In this document: piece by piece, positions 25,432 through 33,730 of the stretch | Layout: each line of letters begins with the position of its first letter | Position numbering within the stretch: the first letter of the stretch is position 1 | DNA from: an uncultured Prochlorococcus sp. | GTDB lineage: Bacteria; Cyanobacteriota; Cyanobacteriia; PCC-6307; Cyanobiaceae | Assembly (NCBI GenBank): GCA_902595175.1 | Contig: CACJPB010000012.1 | Span: 1 to 33,730, forward strand | DNA length: 33,730 bases | Reading direction: 5' to 3' | The notes under the pieces: generated by a model | What the model saw: only the letters and a program-made list of their open reading frames with translations | Database searches by the model: none | Told to the model about the DNA's origin: nothing | Position numbers and translations under genes: made by a program

Positions 25432-26292
25432 TTAAAGATGATTTTTGAGTGCGTCATTCATTACATGAAAAGGTACTTCTAAACCATCTGTCCAAAATGA
25501 TAATGATTTTATTCCTTGGGCAACAAGCATTTGCAAACCATCTATAGTTATGCATCCTTTATTGGCGCTAAATTTTAATAGATGAGTCGGAGAAGGATTG
25601 TATATCAAATCATAAACAATAGTTTTTGAGTTAAGAGATCTCCAAAAATAATCTCCATATGGCAATAAATTCATTTCATTTTTAGCTGTTTTCATTCCTA
25701 CTGGTGTTGTATTTACAACTAAATCTGTTTCTTCAATTAAATTTTGAGCTTGATTATCGTTATTTAAGAAGCTCTGAAGTTCAATTTGATTTTCAAAGTT
25801 TTTTCTTAATTCATCTAGTGATGGTTTGTTACGTGATATTACTGAAATTGTTGAAAGATTTAAATTTATTAAACCTTGAATAACAGATCTTGCTGCACCC
25901 CCGGAGCCAAGAACTATTGATTTTTTCTTTGCTAATTTTAAATTTTTTAATGGATAAATAAATCCCTCTACATCCGTATTTGTTGCGCTCCATTCATTTT
26001 CAGAATTTAATTTGAGGGTATTAATTGCTTTAAGTTTGTTAGCAATAGGTGAGATTTCACTACAAAGGTTAAATACTTTTTCTTTGTGTGGAATTGTAAT
26101 GTTTAAACCCTTGCAATTAATCCTTTTAAAAGAATTAAGAACTAATTCTAAATCTTCATCTTTACAGGGTACAGCAATATAAATTAAATCCAAGCCTAAA
26201 TATTGAAGGGCAGCATTTTGGATAATTGGAGACAAAGAATGGCTTACTGGATTGCCAATTAATGCGATGAAAGATGTCTTACTTGAAATCAT
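25432..26292 (-). CDS. aroE: Shikimate dehydrogenase AroE
   Basis: AroE reduces 3-dehydroshikimate to shikimate with NADPH in the aromatic amino-acid pathway. The shikimate pocket is in GNPVSHSLSPIIQN (about 13-26), the catalytic lysine is in NITIPHKE, NTDVEGF follows, and the NADPH-binding GSGGAARSV lies at about 130-138. The C-terminal DGLQMLVAQG motif is present. Length with the ATG at 26292 is 286 residues, normal for the family. An upstream GTG at 26337 would add 15 residues without family support. It diverges from dnaK over about 117 bases. Confidence 0.95.
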   Translation of the reverse strand: MISSKTSFIALIGNPVSHSLSPIIQNAALQYLGLDLIYIAVPCKDEDLELVLNSFKRINCKGLNITIPHKEKVFNLCSEISPIANKLKAINTLKLNSENEWSATNTDVEGFIYPLKNLKLAKKKSIVLGSGGAARSVIQGLINLNLSTISVISRNKPSLDELRKNFENQIELQSFLNNDNQAQNLIEETDLVVNTTPVGMKTAKNEMNLLPYGDYFWRSLNSKTIVYDLIYNPSPTHLLKFSANKGCITIDGLQMLVAQGIKSLSFWTDGLEVPFHVMNDALKNHL

Positions 26293-26409
26293 ATTTAGAA
26301 TTTTAACCCTAAAACTAATGGTCTGTTCGGGAACCACACCCCGTCTTTGAGTAACAATAATGACGACAATGACCGATTATGGAGGTTAGCAAATATAAAG
26401 AATTTACCC

Positions 26410-28317
26410 ATGGGTAAGGTTGTAGGAATTGATTTAGGAACAACTAATAGTTGTGTCGCAGTAATGGAAGGTGGTAAGCCTACTGTAATAGCAAATGCTG
26501 AGGGTTTCAGAACTACTCCATCAGTTGTTGCGTATACAAAAAATCAAGATCAGCTTGTTGGACAAATAGCAAAAAGACAAGCTGTAATGAACCCTGAAAA
26601 TACTTTTTATTCTGCAAAACGTTTTGTTGGTAGAAGAGTTGATGAAGTTAACGAAGAATCTAAAGAAGTTAGTTATTCTGTAGAAAAATCTGGTTCTAGT
26701 GTTAAATTAAAATGCCCAATTTTGGATAAACAGTTTTCTCCTGAAGAGGTTAGTTCTCAAGTTTTAAGAAAGCTAGCAGATGATGCAGGTAAATATCTTG
26801 GTGACAAAGTTACACAGGCTGTAATTACAGTTCCAGCTTATTTTAATGATTCCCAAAGACAGGCTACTAAAGATGCTGGAAAGATTGCAGGTTTAGAAGT
26901 TCTCAGAATCGTTAATGAGCCAACTGCTGCGGCTCTAGCATATGGTCTGGATAAAGAAAATGAAAAGATTCTTGTTTTTGATTTAGGTGGAGGTACATTT
27001 GACGTCTCAGTTATTGAAGCTGGTGATGGAGTAACTGAAGTTCTATCTACATCTGGAGATACACATTTAGGTGGTGATGATTTTGATAGATGCATCGTAG
27101 ATCACTTAGCAAATACTTTTAAATCTAATGAGGGAATTGATCTCAGACAAGATAAGCAAGCTTTGCAAAGATTGACTGAAGCTGCAGAAAAAGCAAAAAT
27201 AGAGCTCTCAAATGCTACGCAAAGTGAAATAAATTTACCTTTTATTACAGCGACTCCTGAAGGACCAAAACATTTGGATTTGAACCTTACTAGAGCAAAG
27301 TTCGAGGAATTAGCAGCTTCTTTAATTGATAGGTGTAAGACCCCAGTTGAGAGAGCTATAAGTGACGCAAAAATTTCTACTAGTGAAATTGATGAAGTTG
27401 TTATGGTTGGAGGCTCATCTAGAATACCTGCTGTTCTAGATTTAGTAAAAAAAATAATTGGTAAAGAACCAAATCAAACTGTTAATCCTGATGAAGTAGT
27501 AGCTGTTGGAGCTGCAATTCAGGGAGGAGTTTTGGCAGGAGAAGTTAAAGATATATTGCTGCTCGACGTTACTCCACTCTCTTTAGGTGTAGAAACTTTA
27601 GGGGGAGTAATGACAAAAATGATAAATCGAAATACTACAGTACCTACGAAGAAATCTGAAACATATTCAACTGCTGTGGATGGACAAACAAATGTAGAAA
27701 TTCACGTGTTGCAGGGTGAAAGAGAAATGGCTTCTGATAACAAAAGCTTAGGAACTTTTAGATTGGATGGAATACCGTCAGCACCAAGAGGAGTTCCGCA
27801 AATCGAAGTTACATTTGATATCGATGCAAATGGAATTCTTAGTGTTACTGCTAAAGATAAAGGAAGTGGTAAAGAGCAAAGTATTTCTATCACTGGTGCT
27901 TCTACTCTATCTGATAATGAAGTAGAAAAAATGGTAAAAGATGCTGAATCAAATGCATCTGCAGATAAAGAAAAAAGAGAAAAAATTGATTTAAAAAATC
28001 AAGCTGAAACACTTGTCTACCAGACAGAAAAGCAACTTGGTGAATTAGGAGACAAAATTGATGCTGCAGCAAAGTCTAAAGTTGAAGAAAAAAGTAATGC
28101 TTTAAAAGAAGCAACTTCAAAAGAAGATTATGAATCAATGAAAAAACTTCTTGAAGAACTCCAGCAAGAACTTTATGCTGTTGGTTCATCTGTCTACCAG
28201 CAACCAGGCAATCAGCCACCATCTCCTGGCGCAGCAGGCGGTCCCGATCAGAGTGATTCAAATGAAAAAGGTGGAGATGATGTAATTGATGCAGACTTTA
28301 CTGAAACAAAAGATTAG
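26410..28317 (+). CDS. dnaK: Molecular chaperone DnaK (Hsp70)
   Basis: DnaK is the ATP-driven Hsp70 chaperone. The N-terminus [18 protein letters not shown], the phosphate loop [13 protein letters not shown], the hinge [10 protein letters not shown], the linker [18 protein letters not shown] and the C-terminal DVIDADF tail are all canonical; length from the ATG at 26410 is 635. Cyanobacteria carry several dnaK paralogs. This canonical form with the conserved tail is probably the essential DnaK2, but paralog assignment is inference. A TTG at 26347 could extend the frame by 21 residues, and a GGAGG at 26381-26385 lies too far from the ATG to serve it well. No CIRCE (HrcA) operator is visible upstream. 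Its stop overlaps the next, convergent gene by 4 bases. Confidence 0.96.
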   Translation: MGKVVGIDLGTTNSCVAVMEGGKPTVIANAEGFRTTPSVVAYTKNQDQLVGQIAKRQAVMNPENTFYSAKRFVGRRVDEVNEESKEVSYSVEKSGSSVKLKCPILDKQFSPEEVSSQVLRKLADDAGKYLGDKVTQAVITVPAYFNDSQRQATKDAGKIAGLEVLRIVNEPTAAALAYGLDKENEKILVFDLGGGTFDVSVIEAGDGVTEVLSTSGDTHLGGDDFDRCIVDHLANTFKSNEGIDLRQDKQALQRLTEAAEKAKIELSNATQSEINLPFITATPEGPKHLDLNLTRAKFEELAASLIDRCKTPVERAISDAKISTSEIDEVVMVGGSSRIPAVLDLVKKIIGKEPNQTVNPDEVVAVGAAIQGGVLAGEVKDILLLDVTPLSLGVETLGGVMTKMINRNTTVPTKKSETYSTAVDGQTNVEIHVLQGEREMASDNKSLGTFRLDGIPSAPRGVPQIEVTFDIDANGILSVTAKDKGSGKEQSISITGASTLSDNEVEKMVKDAESNASADKEKREKIDLKNQAETLVYQTEKQLGELGDKIDAAAKSKVEEKSNALKEATSKEDYESMKKLLEELQQELYAVGSSVYQQPGNQPPSPGAAGGPDQSDSNEKGGDDVIDADFTETKD

Positions 28318-29396
28318 TAAAGATATTTTTTAATTTCATTAGCAACCCATTTAGAACAAGCGGGAGCCAGTAATATCCCATTTTTATAAAAACCTGTACA
28401 TATAATTAGTCCATCTTCAAGATTTTTCATTATTGGTGAAGGCTCACCATCTGGTCTTGACCTAATTCCGTACCACTTTTTAGAAATTTTTCCTTTCTCC
28501 AGCCAATTTGGTTTTTTATCGAGAAAATTTGTGAGTTTTTCGAATGTATTTTTTTCTGGCTTAGTACTATATTCGTCAGTTGATCCAATAATTAACTTAT
28601 TTTTTGATTTTGGAATAATATTTTTACCATTTATATTGAATTGTTTTGGCAGCGATAACAAATCAACTTCTGCATCATTAATCTCAATTTCCATAGCTTG
28701 ACCTAAAACAGGCTTTAATTTGATGTTGTGAGATCTGCTATCTATTAAATCAATCGCTTTTAGAGAATTACACAAAATAACCATGTCAGATTTTATATTT
28801 TCATTATTCCTTGTTGTAGAAATCCATTGATTGTTTGATTTTCTTATTTTTATTATTTCTCCTTGTAAATAATTTACTTTTTTATGTTTTAGATATTTAT
28901 CTAATGTTTGAAGTAAAGATAAAGCATTTATTCTTCCATCTTTGAAGGAGATCATTCCTTTTATATTTTTTGTTTGGAAGGCTTTATTTATATTCTTGAT
29001 TAATATTGAGTCTCTTTCTAAAATTAGTAACGTTGGATCATTATTTTCATAAACAAATTTCTCTAATTTCTTAAACTTTTCTTCATTAGTAGTTAGTTGT
29101 ATTAATGGTTTTTCCATATTTAATTCATAATTAAATTTTTGTAGGAACGTAATCCATTGTGGCCATAATTCAATGCTTTGTTTTCTGAGATCCCAGCTTT
29201 TACCTCTTCTTTTTTGATACATATTACCCATTAGCAAGCCTAAAGCTGCATTGCTACTATTTTGGAGTTGAGTTGGATCTATTATCGTTACCTGAAAACC
29301 TAATTCTGATAATTCTAAGGCGTTAAATTTTCCAATAATACCTGATCCAATAATAACTATGTTTGCTTTTTGAAAATTTTCTTTTAAGCTTTTCAT
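28314..29396 (-). CDS. FAD-dependent amine oxidase/dehydrogenase (DAO family)
   Basis: A 360-residue flavoprotein of the D-amino-acid oxidase/glycine oxidase (DadA-like) fold. The N-terminal Rossmann motif GSGIIG lies at 17-22, followed by an acidic strand end (VTIIDP). The family's C-terminal segment [14 protein letters not shown] and [18 protein letters not shown] at about 305-350 contribute to the flavin and substrate site. The substrate cannot be told from sequence; glycine-oxidase-like (ThiO) activity or another amine are both possible. The protein is Lys/Asn-rich through most of its middle, reflecting strong A/T drift. It starts at an ATG at 29396, diverging from purU over 48 bases, and is convergent with dnaK with a 4-base overlap. 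Confidence 0.82.
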   Translation of the reverse strand: MKSLKENFQKANIVIIGSGIIGKFNALELSELGFQVTIIDPTQLQNSSNAALGLLMGNMYQKRRGKSWDLRKQSIELWPQWITFLQKFNYELNMEKPLIQLTTNEEKFKKLEKFVYENNDPTLLILERDSILIKNINKAFQTKNIKGMISFKDGRINALSLLQTLDKYLKHKKVNYLQGEIIKIRKSNNQWISTTRNNENIKSDMVILCNSLKAIDLIDSRSHNIKLKPVLGQAMEIEINDAEVDLLSLPKQFNINGKNIIPKSKNKLIIGSTDEYSTKPEKNTFEKLTNFLDKKPNWLEKGKISKKWYGIRSRPDGEPSPIMKNLEDGLIICTGFYKNGILLAPACSKWVANEIKKYLY

Positions 29397-29444
29397 TGAT
29401 ATATTAGATATACTTGCTTACTTGACTAAATAATTAAAGATTTT

Positions 29445-30299
29445 TTGGAACATCCTTCAATTATATTCAAAATTGTTTGTCCCGATCGTCCTGGCCTTGT
29501 AAGTTTACTTACAAGTTGGATTTCAAATTACGGTGGCAACATAAAACATTCTGATCATCACACAGATCAAGATGCAGGTTTGTTTCTTAGTCGAATTGAG
29601 TGGAATAGTAACAATGAATATTTTAATAGGGATGAAATTTATAAAGAATTTGCAAAAATTGCAGATGAAGTAAATGGAAAATTTAATGTAAATTATTCTG
29701 ATGAAACCCCAAATGTTGCTATTTTCGTGAGTAAACAAAATCATTGTTTGATTGATTTACTTTGGCGAGTAAGAAATGGAGAACTCAAAATGAAAGTTCC
29801 TTTAATAATTTCAAATCATTCTCATCTTGAAAATATTGCAAATGACTTTAATGCCAAATTTGTCCATATTGATACCTTCAAAACTGATAAAACTATTGTT
29901 GAAGATCAATTTTTAAATTTACTAAAAGAATATGACATTGATCTTGTTGTATTAGCTAAATATATGCAAATTTTGAGTGACTCTTTTTTAAAAAAGTTTT
30001 CTTCAATAATAAATATTCATCATTCTTTTTTGCCTGCATTTAAGGGCGGGCAACCATATCATAGAGCATGGAAGAGAGGTGTTAAATTAATCGGTGCTAC
30101 TGCTCATTATGTTACTGAAGATCTTGATGAAGGCCCGATAATAGAGCAATGTACAGTTAATGTAAGTCATAGGGATGAAGTTGATGATTTGATTAGAAAA
30201 GGAAGAGATATTGAAAGAATAGCTTTAGCAAGAGCAGTTAGATTACATCTAAATCATCAAGTATTTGTCTATAACAGCAAAACTGCTGTTTTTGATTGA
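29445..30299 (+). CDS. purU: Formyltetrahydrofolate deformylase PurU
   Basis: PurU hydrolyses 10-formyl-THF to formate and THF, balancing one-carbon pools and supplying formate for purine synthesis. An N-terminal ACT domain (residues about 5-80, IVCPDRPGLVSLLTSW) precedes the formyltransferase domain. The catalytic Asn/His/Asp set is in INIHHSFLPAFKGG (about 190), ATAHYVTEDLDEGPIIEQ (about 222-240). Length (284) matches the family. The start is a TTG at 29445. The frame is closed by a stop six codons upstream and contains no ATG near the conserved start, so TTG is the only reasonable choice. Its 3' end carries a terminator-like hairpin and is convergent with the ClC gene. Confidence 0.95.
   Translation: MEHPSIIFKIVCPDRPGLVSLLTSWISNYGGNIKHSDHHTDQDAGLFLSRIEWNSNNEYFNRDEIYKEFAKIADEVNGKFNVNYSDETPNVAIFVSKQNHCLIDLLWRVRNGELKMKVPLIISNHSHLENIANDFNAKFVHIDTFKTDKTIVEDQFLNLLKEYDIDLVVLAKYMQILSDSFLKKFSSIINIHHSFLPAFKGGQPYHRAWKRGVKLIGATAHYVTEDLDEGPIIEQCTVNVSHRDEVDDLIRKGRDIERIALARAVRLHLNHQVFVYNSKTAVFD
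30273..30295 (+). terminator. Terminator-like hairpin overlapping the end of purU
   Basis: AACAGC (30273-30278) pairs with GCTGTT (30285-30290) across a six-base loop and is followed by further Ts, giving a run of five Ts counting the stem end. It lies inside the last codons of purU, so coding and termination signals would coincide. The stem is short, so the call is tentative. Confidence 0.4.
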
Positions 30300-30309
30300 A
30301 AATAGTTTC

Positions 30310-31668
30310 TTAGTCTTCTAATTCTATTTGTATTTGTCTTTCATAAATTGATTCTTCATTAAAAGCTCTTGCTATCAAGAAACTGGCAATGCAGCTGATT
30401 AACACAGGTTTCATTATTAATAAATTTTTTGTTAAAGCGAAAGCTAAAAACATTGCTGTTATTGGCGTTCGCGAACATCCAGCTACGAAAGCTCCCATTC
30501 CCGCAAAAATGTATGTACTTGGTGCATGTCCTGTAGCAATTTCCACCCAGCTCCCCATTATTAGTCCGATTGACCCTCCTAAAGTAAGCATTGGATAGAA
30601 TAATCCTCCAGGAGCTCCGGATGCTGCTGCTAAACCTGTCGTGATAAATAGTACTAAAACTGCTAATAAAGCAATTTCAATACTTGTATTTTGTTCAGCT
30701 ATTATTTTCTGTAATTCATCTAAATTATGAAATGTACTGGGTAAAAAAGAGTAGATACTTCCTAAAATAAGTCCACAGATACTCATTTTTAAAACAAATT
30801 TATTTTTATACCACTTTTTCCCAAGATTTTGCATTAACAAAACATATCTGCTGTACAATTCTGCAAATAACCCAATAATTATTCCTAGTAAAACCAAGTA
30901 AATAAAATCTACAGGTAAGAAAAAAACTGATGGGTCATATTCTTTTTGAATCAAAAATCCGAGGTTAAAATCAAAGCCTCCTGCTTTAGGATCTAAACCC
31001 AAGGCTTGAATAATATCAGCAGATGAATCTGCAATAAAAGTTGTAATTACTACTAATAATAAAATTACTGGTCTAGCAGAGTTTAATAACTCCTCTATTG
31101 CATAGATAAACCCTCCTAATGGAGCGCTAAATACTGCAGCTATTCCAGCACCACCTCCTGCTGCTACTATTACTCTTCTGAAAGCTGTAGGAGCTTTTAG
31201 CCACTTGGCCATTTGCCAAGCTACGGATCCTCCCATTTGAACTGATGGACCTTCTGGACCTAAAGGGAATCCACTACCAATCGCAATTATTCCTGATATG
31301 AGCTTAACTAATCCTACTTTTAAATTCATTGGAACTTTTTTATGTCTTAAGAAACCCATGATTTGACTCACACCTGAACCTTTTGCAGCAGGTGCTATAT
31401 TTTTGATCAAATATCCTGCAATAGCTCCTCCTAGAGCTCCAAAAATAGGTAAGACCGTAATAGATGGAAATTGGTCTAGTAATGCTAATCTCCAATTATT
31501 AATAAAATAGATTCCAGTTTTAAAAGATATGCTTGTAATTGAAGCCCCTAGACCTGTTAATAAGAGCGAAAATGCAACGACTAGAGATCTTTGTTTTAAT
31601 AATTTTTTGATGCTACGAGAAGAATTATTACTTGTTTTTTGGATATTATCTTTTATAAAGTTTGGCAT
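30310..31668 (-). CDS. ClC-family chloride channel/H+ antiporter
   Basis: A 452-residue ClC protein with about ten or more membrane helices. Signature motifs are GSGVSQIMG (about 96-104), GSGFPLGPEGPSVQMGG (about 129-145, containing the gating glutamate), and GGLFYPMLTLGG near 350. The proton glutamate of exchangers is matched by AIEELL at about 190, suggesting Cl-/H+ exchange rather than a plain channel. The GPEGP form resembles plant thylakoid CLC-e/f more than GREGP of E. coli. Unlike many ClC proteins it has no C-terminal CBS domains. It starts at an ATG at 31668, nine bases after the acnB stop, so it may be transcribed with acnB, and is convergent with purU. Confidence 0.92.
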   Translation of the reverse strand: MPNFIKDNIQKTSNNSSRSIKKLLKQRSLVVAFSLLLTGLGASITSISFKTGIYFINNWRLALLDQFPSITVLPIFGALGGAIAGYLIKNIAPAAKGSGVSQIMGFLRHKKVPMNLKVGLVKLISGIIAIGSGFPLGPEGPSVQMGGSVAWQMAKWLKAPTAFRRVIVAAGGGAGIAAVFSAPLGGFIYAIEELLNSARPVILLLVVITTFIADSSADIIQALGLDPKAGGFDFNLGFLIQKEYDPSVFFLPVDFIYLVLLGIIIGLFAELYSRYVLLMQNLGKKWYKNKFVLKMSICGLILGSIYSFLPSTFHNLDELQKIIAEQNTSIEIALLAVLVLFITTGLAAASGAPGGLFYPMLTLGGSIGLIMGSWVEIATGHAPSTYIFAGMGAFVAGCSRTPITAMFLAFALTKNLLIMKPVLISCIASFLIARAFNEESIYERQIQIELED

Positions 31669-31677
31669 GGTCCATGA

Positions 31678-33730
31678 TTACTTTGTCAAGCTGAAATCGT
31701 GTATTTCATCAAATTGAAGATAGCGATAAAGTTCATCTGAATATGGATTAATTTTATTTTTAGTAATATCCTGATATTCTTCTATTTCAGGTATTTTTCC
31801 AAGCAGTGCACAAACCGCTGCTAATTCTGCACTCCCTAAAAATACTTGCGCATTCTTGCCAAGTCTATTGTCAAAATTTCTTGTACTGGTAGAAAATACT
31901 ACAGACCCTTCATCAACTCTAGCTTGATTTCCCATACATAAAGAACAGCCTGGTAACTCTAATCTTGCACCACAATCCTCGAATATTTTATAGTAGCCTT
32001 CAGCTTTTAGAGTTTCTTCATCCATCTTTGTTGGTGGACAAATCCATAATTTAGCTTTTAAATTTTGTATTCCTTCAAGAACTTTTGCAGCTGCCCTGTA
32101 ATGACCAATATTTGTCATGCAAGAACCTATAAAAACCTCGTCAATATTTGTATTTGCAACATCAGTGATTTCTTTTACATTATCTGGATCATTAGGGCAA
32201 GCAACTATAGGTTGTGTTACTTTTGCTAAATCAATTTCAATGATTTCTTCATACTGAGCGTTTGAATCTGGTTGAATTAATGATGGTTTTTTTAACCAAT
32301 TTTTCATATCATTTATTCTTCTTGAAATCGATTTTGAATCTTCATAATTGCTCTCGATCATTTTTTCTAGTAGGCAAATATTGCTTTTTAAATATTCTTG
32401 AACAGTTTCTTGGGATAAAAGTATTGTGCTACCAGCGCATGAGCGTTCTGCAGTAGCATCAGTAAGTTCAAAAGCTTGTTCAAGTTTTAGATTTGGTAAT
32501 CCCTCAATTTCCATGATTTTCCCGTTGAATATATTTTTCTTATTTTCTTTCTCAACAGTTAAGAGTCCTTTTTTAATTGCGAAGAGAGGGATTGCATTAA
32601 CTAAATCCCTAAGAGTAATTCCTGGTAATAATTCTCCCTTAAATTTAACCAGCACAGATTCCGGCATATTTAATGGCATTGATCCTATCGCAGCGGCAAA
32701 TGCAACAATGCCTGAGCCTCCAGGAAATGAAATGCCAAGAGGAAATCTTGTATGACTATCTCCGCCTGTGCCAACAGTATCAGGGAGAAGCATTCTGTTA
32801 AGCCAGCTATGAATTATTCCATCGCCCGGCTTAAGAGCTACTCCACCTCTTTGAGATATAAAATCAGGTAATTCTTTATGGGTAATTAGATCTACTGGTT
32901 TAGGATATGCAGCTGTATGACAAAAACTTTGCATCACTAAATCTGCAGTAAATCCTAAACAAGCTAGTTCTTTTAATTCATCTCTAGTCATTGGCCCAGT
33001 AGTATCTTGACTACCAACTGTGGTCATAATTGGCTCACAGGTCATTCCTGGCCTAACTCCATCAAGACCACATGCTTTGCCTACTATTTTTTGAGCTTGA
33101 GTAAATCCGGCACTGCTTTCGGTTGGATTTTGTGGTCTAGTAAATATTTCACTTGGTAGATAATTTAATTTGTTTCTAATTTTGTCCGTAAGAGATCTTC
33201 CAATCATAAGATTAATTCTTCCGCCAGCTTGAATTTCATCAGTAAGAGTTGATGGATACAACTCGAATTTGCTTATTAATTCTTCAGTATTTGAATCTTT
33301 TTCAATTTTTTTAATAATCCCTTTATAAGGATATATTTTAATAATATCTCCTGTTTTCATTTGAGATACGTCAGCTTCTATAGGAAAAGCTCCTGAATCT
33401 TGTGCAGTATTAAAGAAAATTGGAGCTATTTTACTGCCAATTATTATTCCACCTGTTTTTTTATTTGGAACAAAAGCAATATCTTCTCCTATATGCCAAA
33501 TCAGTGAATTAATAGCAGATTTTCTAGAACTCCCTGTTCCAACAACATCTCCAACATAAGCTATTGGTAAATTTTGTTTTTTTAAATTATCAAGAATCTT
33601 TAATCCATTAGGTTTTTTAAATTCCAACATAGCTAATGCATGCATTGGAATATCCGGGCGTGTTGTTGCATGTACAGCTGGAGATAAGTCATCTGTGTTT
33701 GTCTCGCCGTCAACTTTAAATACTAAACAA
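31678..33730 (-). CDS. acnB: Aconitate hydratase B (5' end outside window)
   Basis: AcnB interconverts citrate and isocitrate in the TCA cycle using a 4Fe-4S cluster. The frame is open to the right edge, so the start is missing. The outermost visible codons read [18 protein letters not shown] then [12 protein letters not shown], a classic internal AcnB segment; the Met at 33645 is therefore not the start. Downstream are [51 protein letters not shown] with [19 protein letters not shown], and the cluster cysteines in [13 protein letters not shown] and [13 protein letters not shown]. About 680 residues are visible; AcnB proteins are usually about 850-870. The ClC gene follows after nine bases. 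Confidence 0.96.
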   Translation of the reverse strand, partial: CLVFKVDGETNTDDLSPAVHATTRPDIPMHALAMLEFKKPNGLKILDNLKKQNLPIAYVGDVVGTGSSRKSAINSLIWHIGEDIAFVPNKKTGGIIIGSKIAPIFFNTAQDSGAFPIEADVSQMKTGDIIKIYPYKGIIKKIEKDSNTEELISKFELYPSTLTDEIQAGGRINLMIGRSLTDKIRNKLNYLPSEIFTRPQNPTESSAGFTQAQKIVGKACGLDGVRPGMTCEPIMTTVGSQDTTGPMTRDELKELACLGFTADLVMQSFCHTAAYPKPVDLITHKELPDFISQRGGVALKPGDGIIHSWLNRMLLPDTVGTGGDSHTRFPLGISFPGGSGIVAFAAAIGSMPLNMPESVLVKFKGELLPGITLRDLVNAIPLFAIKKGLLTVEKENKKNIFNGKIMEIEGLPNLKLEQAFELTDATAERSCAGSTILLSQETVQEYLKSNICLLEKMIESNYEDSKSISRRINDMKNWLKKPSLIQPDSNAQYEEIIEIDLAKVTQPIVACPNDPDNVKEITDVANTNIDEVFIGSCMTNIGHYRAAAKVLEGIQNLKAKLWICPPTKMDEETLKAEGYYKIFEDCGARLELPGCSLCMGNQARVDEGSVVFSTSTRNFDNRLGKNAQVFLGSAELAAVCALLGKIPEIEEYQDITKNKINPYSDELYRYLQFDEIHDFSLTK

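Noticed and set aside
26293-26337. GTG-initiated extension of aroE
   Set aside because: AroE proteins begin close to the GNPVSHS motif; the ATG at 26292 already gives the normal length.
26293-26409. CIRCE/HrcA operator before dnaK
   Set aside because: I looked for the TTAGCACTC / GAGTGCTAA inverted repeat and did not find it.
31678-33645. Complete 655-residue acnB starting at 33645
   Set aside because: Conserved AcnB codons continue in frame to the window edge, so that Met is internal and the gene is partial.
1-33730. Mobile elements, CRISPR array, prophage or defence island
   Set aside because: No transposase, integrase, direct-repeat array or composition break; gene content is housekeeping throughout.

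Overview
This window looks like core chromosome from a small-genome, AT-rich marine picocyanobacterium, most likely a Prochlorococcus of the high-light type. The grounds are the very low GC content, tight gene packing, many TTG starts, and cyanobacteria-specific families: a long-insert NusB, DUF502, DUF1400, DUF3134, an ABC1/UbiB kinase, a sucrose-phosphate-synthase-like glycosyltransferase and a plant-CLCe/f-like ClC. I see no prophage, transposon, CRISPR array, tRNA or rRNA, and no sign of a genomic island.

Layout. Bases 1-11639 hold a probable ftsY start (1-30), nusB and a DUF502 membrane protein on the minus strand; then queG, a secreted TPR protein and a GyrA/ParC-type topoisomerase subunit on the plus strand; then purF, purL, a PRC-barrel protein and dnaN on the minus strand. 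The only gene-free stretch over 300 bases is 11640-11975, between dnaN and thrC. It has the layout of the replication origin. Bases 11976-15515 carry thrC, a DUF1400 protein and an ABC1 kinase on the minus strand. These diverge from recN and uvrA (plus), followed by the sucrose-phosphate-synthase-like gene. A minus-strand group then runs DUF3134 - mraY - an 81-residue conserved-looking small protein, whose 3' end overlaps the sps 3' end antisense. Next come a small membrane protein, argG (+), rpsF (-), aroE (-), dnaK (+), an FAD amine oxidase (-), purU (+), a ClC transporter (-) and the 3' part of acnB (-), which runs off the right edge.

How the genes fit together. Replication and repair genes (dnaN, gyrA-like, recN, uvrA) and purine/one-carbon genes (purF, purL, purU) lie around the origin. 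The dnaN - PRC - purL - purF block is transcribed away from the origin in the fork direction. Amino-acid (thrC, argG, aroE), wall (mraY), tRNA-modification (queG), ribosome (rpsF), chaperone (dnaK) and TCA (acnB) genes complete an ordinary housekeeping set.

The most interesting element is the origin. It has seven DnaA-box-like 9-mers arranged as two opposed groups: four on the minus strand to the left and three on the plus strand to the right. The outermost left pair abuts four perfect TAG triplets leading into an A/T-only stretch beside dnaN. This matches the box / GC-rich spacer / DnaA-trio arrangement of the bacterial basal origin unwinding system. No clearly novel multi-gene system is visible. 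Smaller points worth checking are the loss of two Fe-S ligand positions in PurF, the missing GyrA box in the topoisomerase subunit, the glucosyltransferase-only SPS with an antisense tail overlap, and a palindromic rpsF leader.
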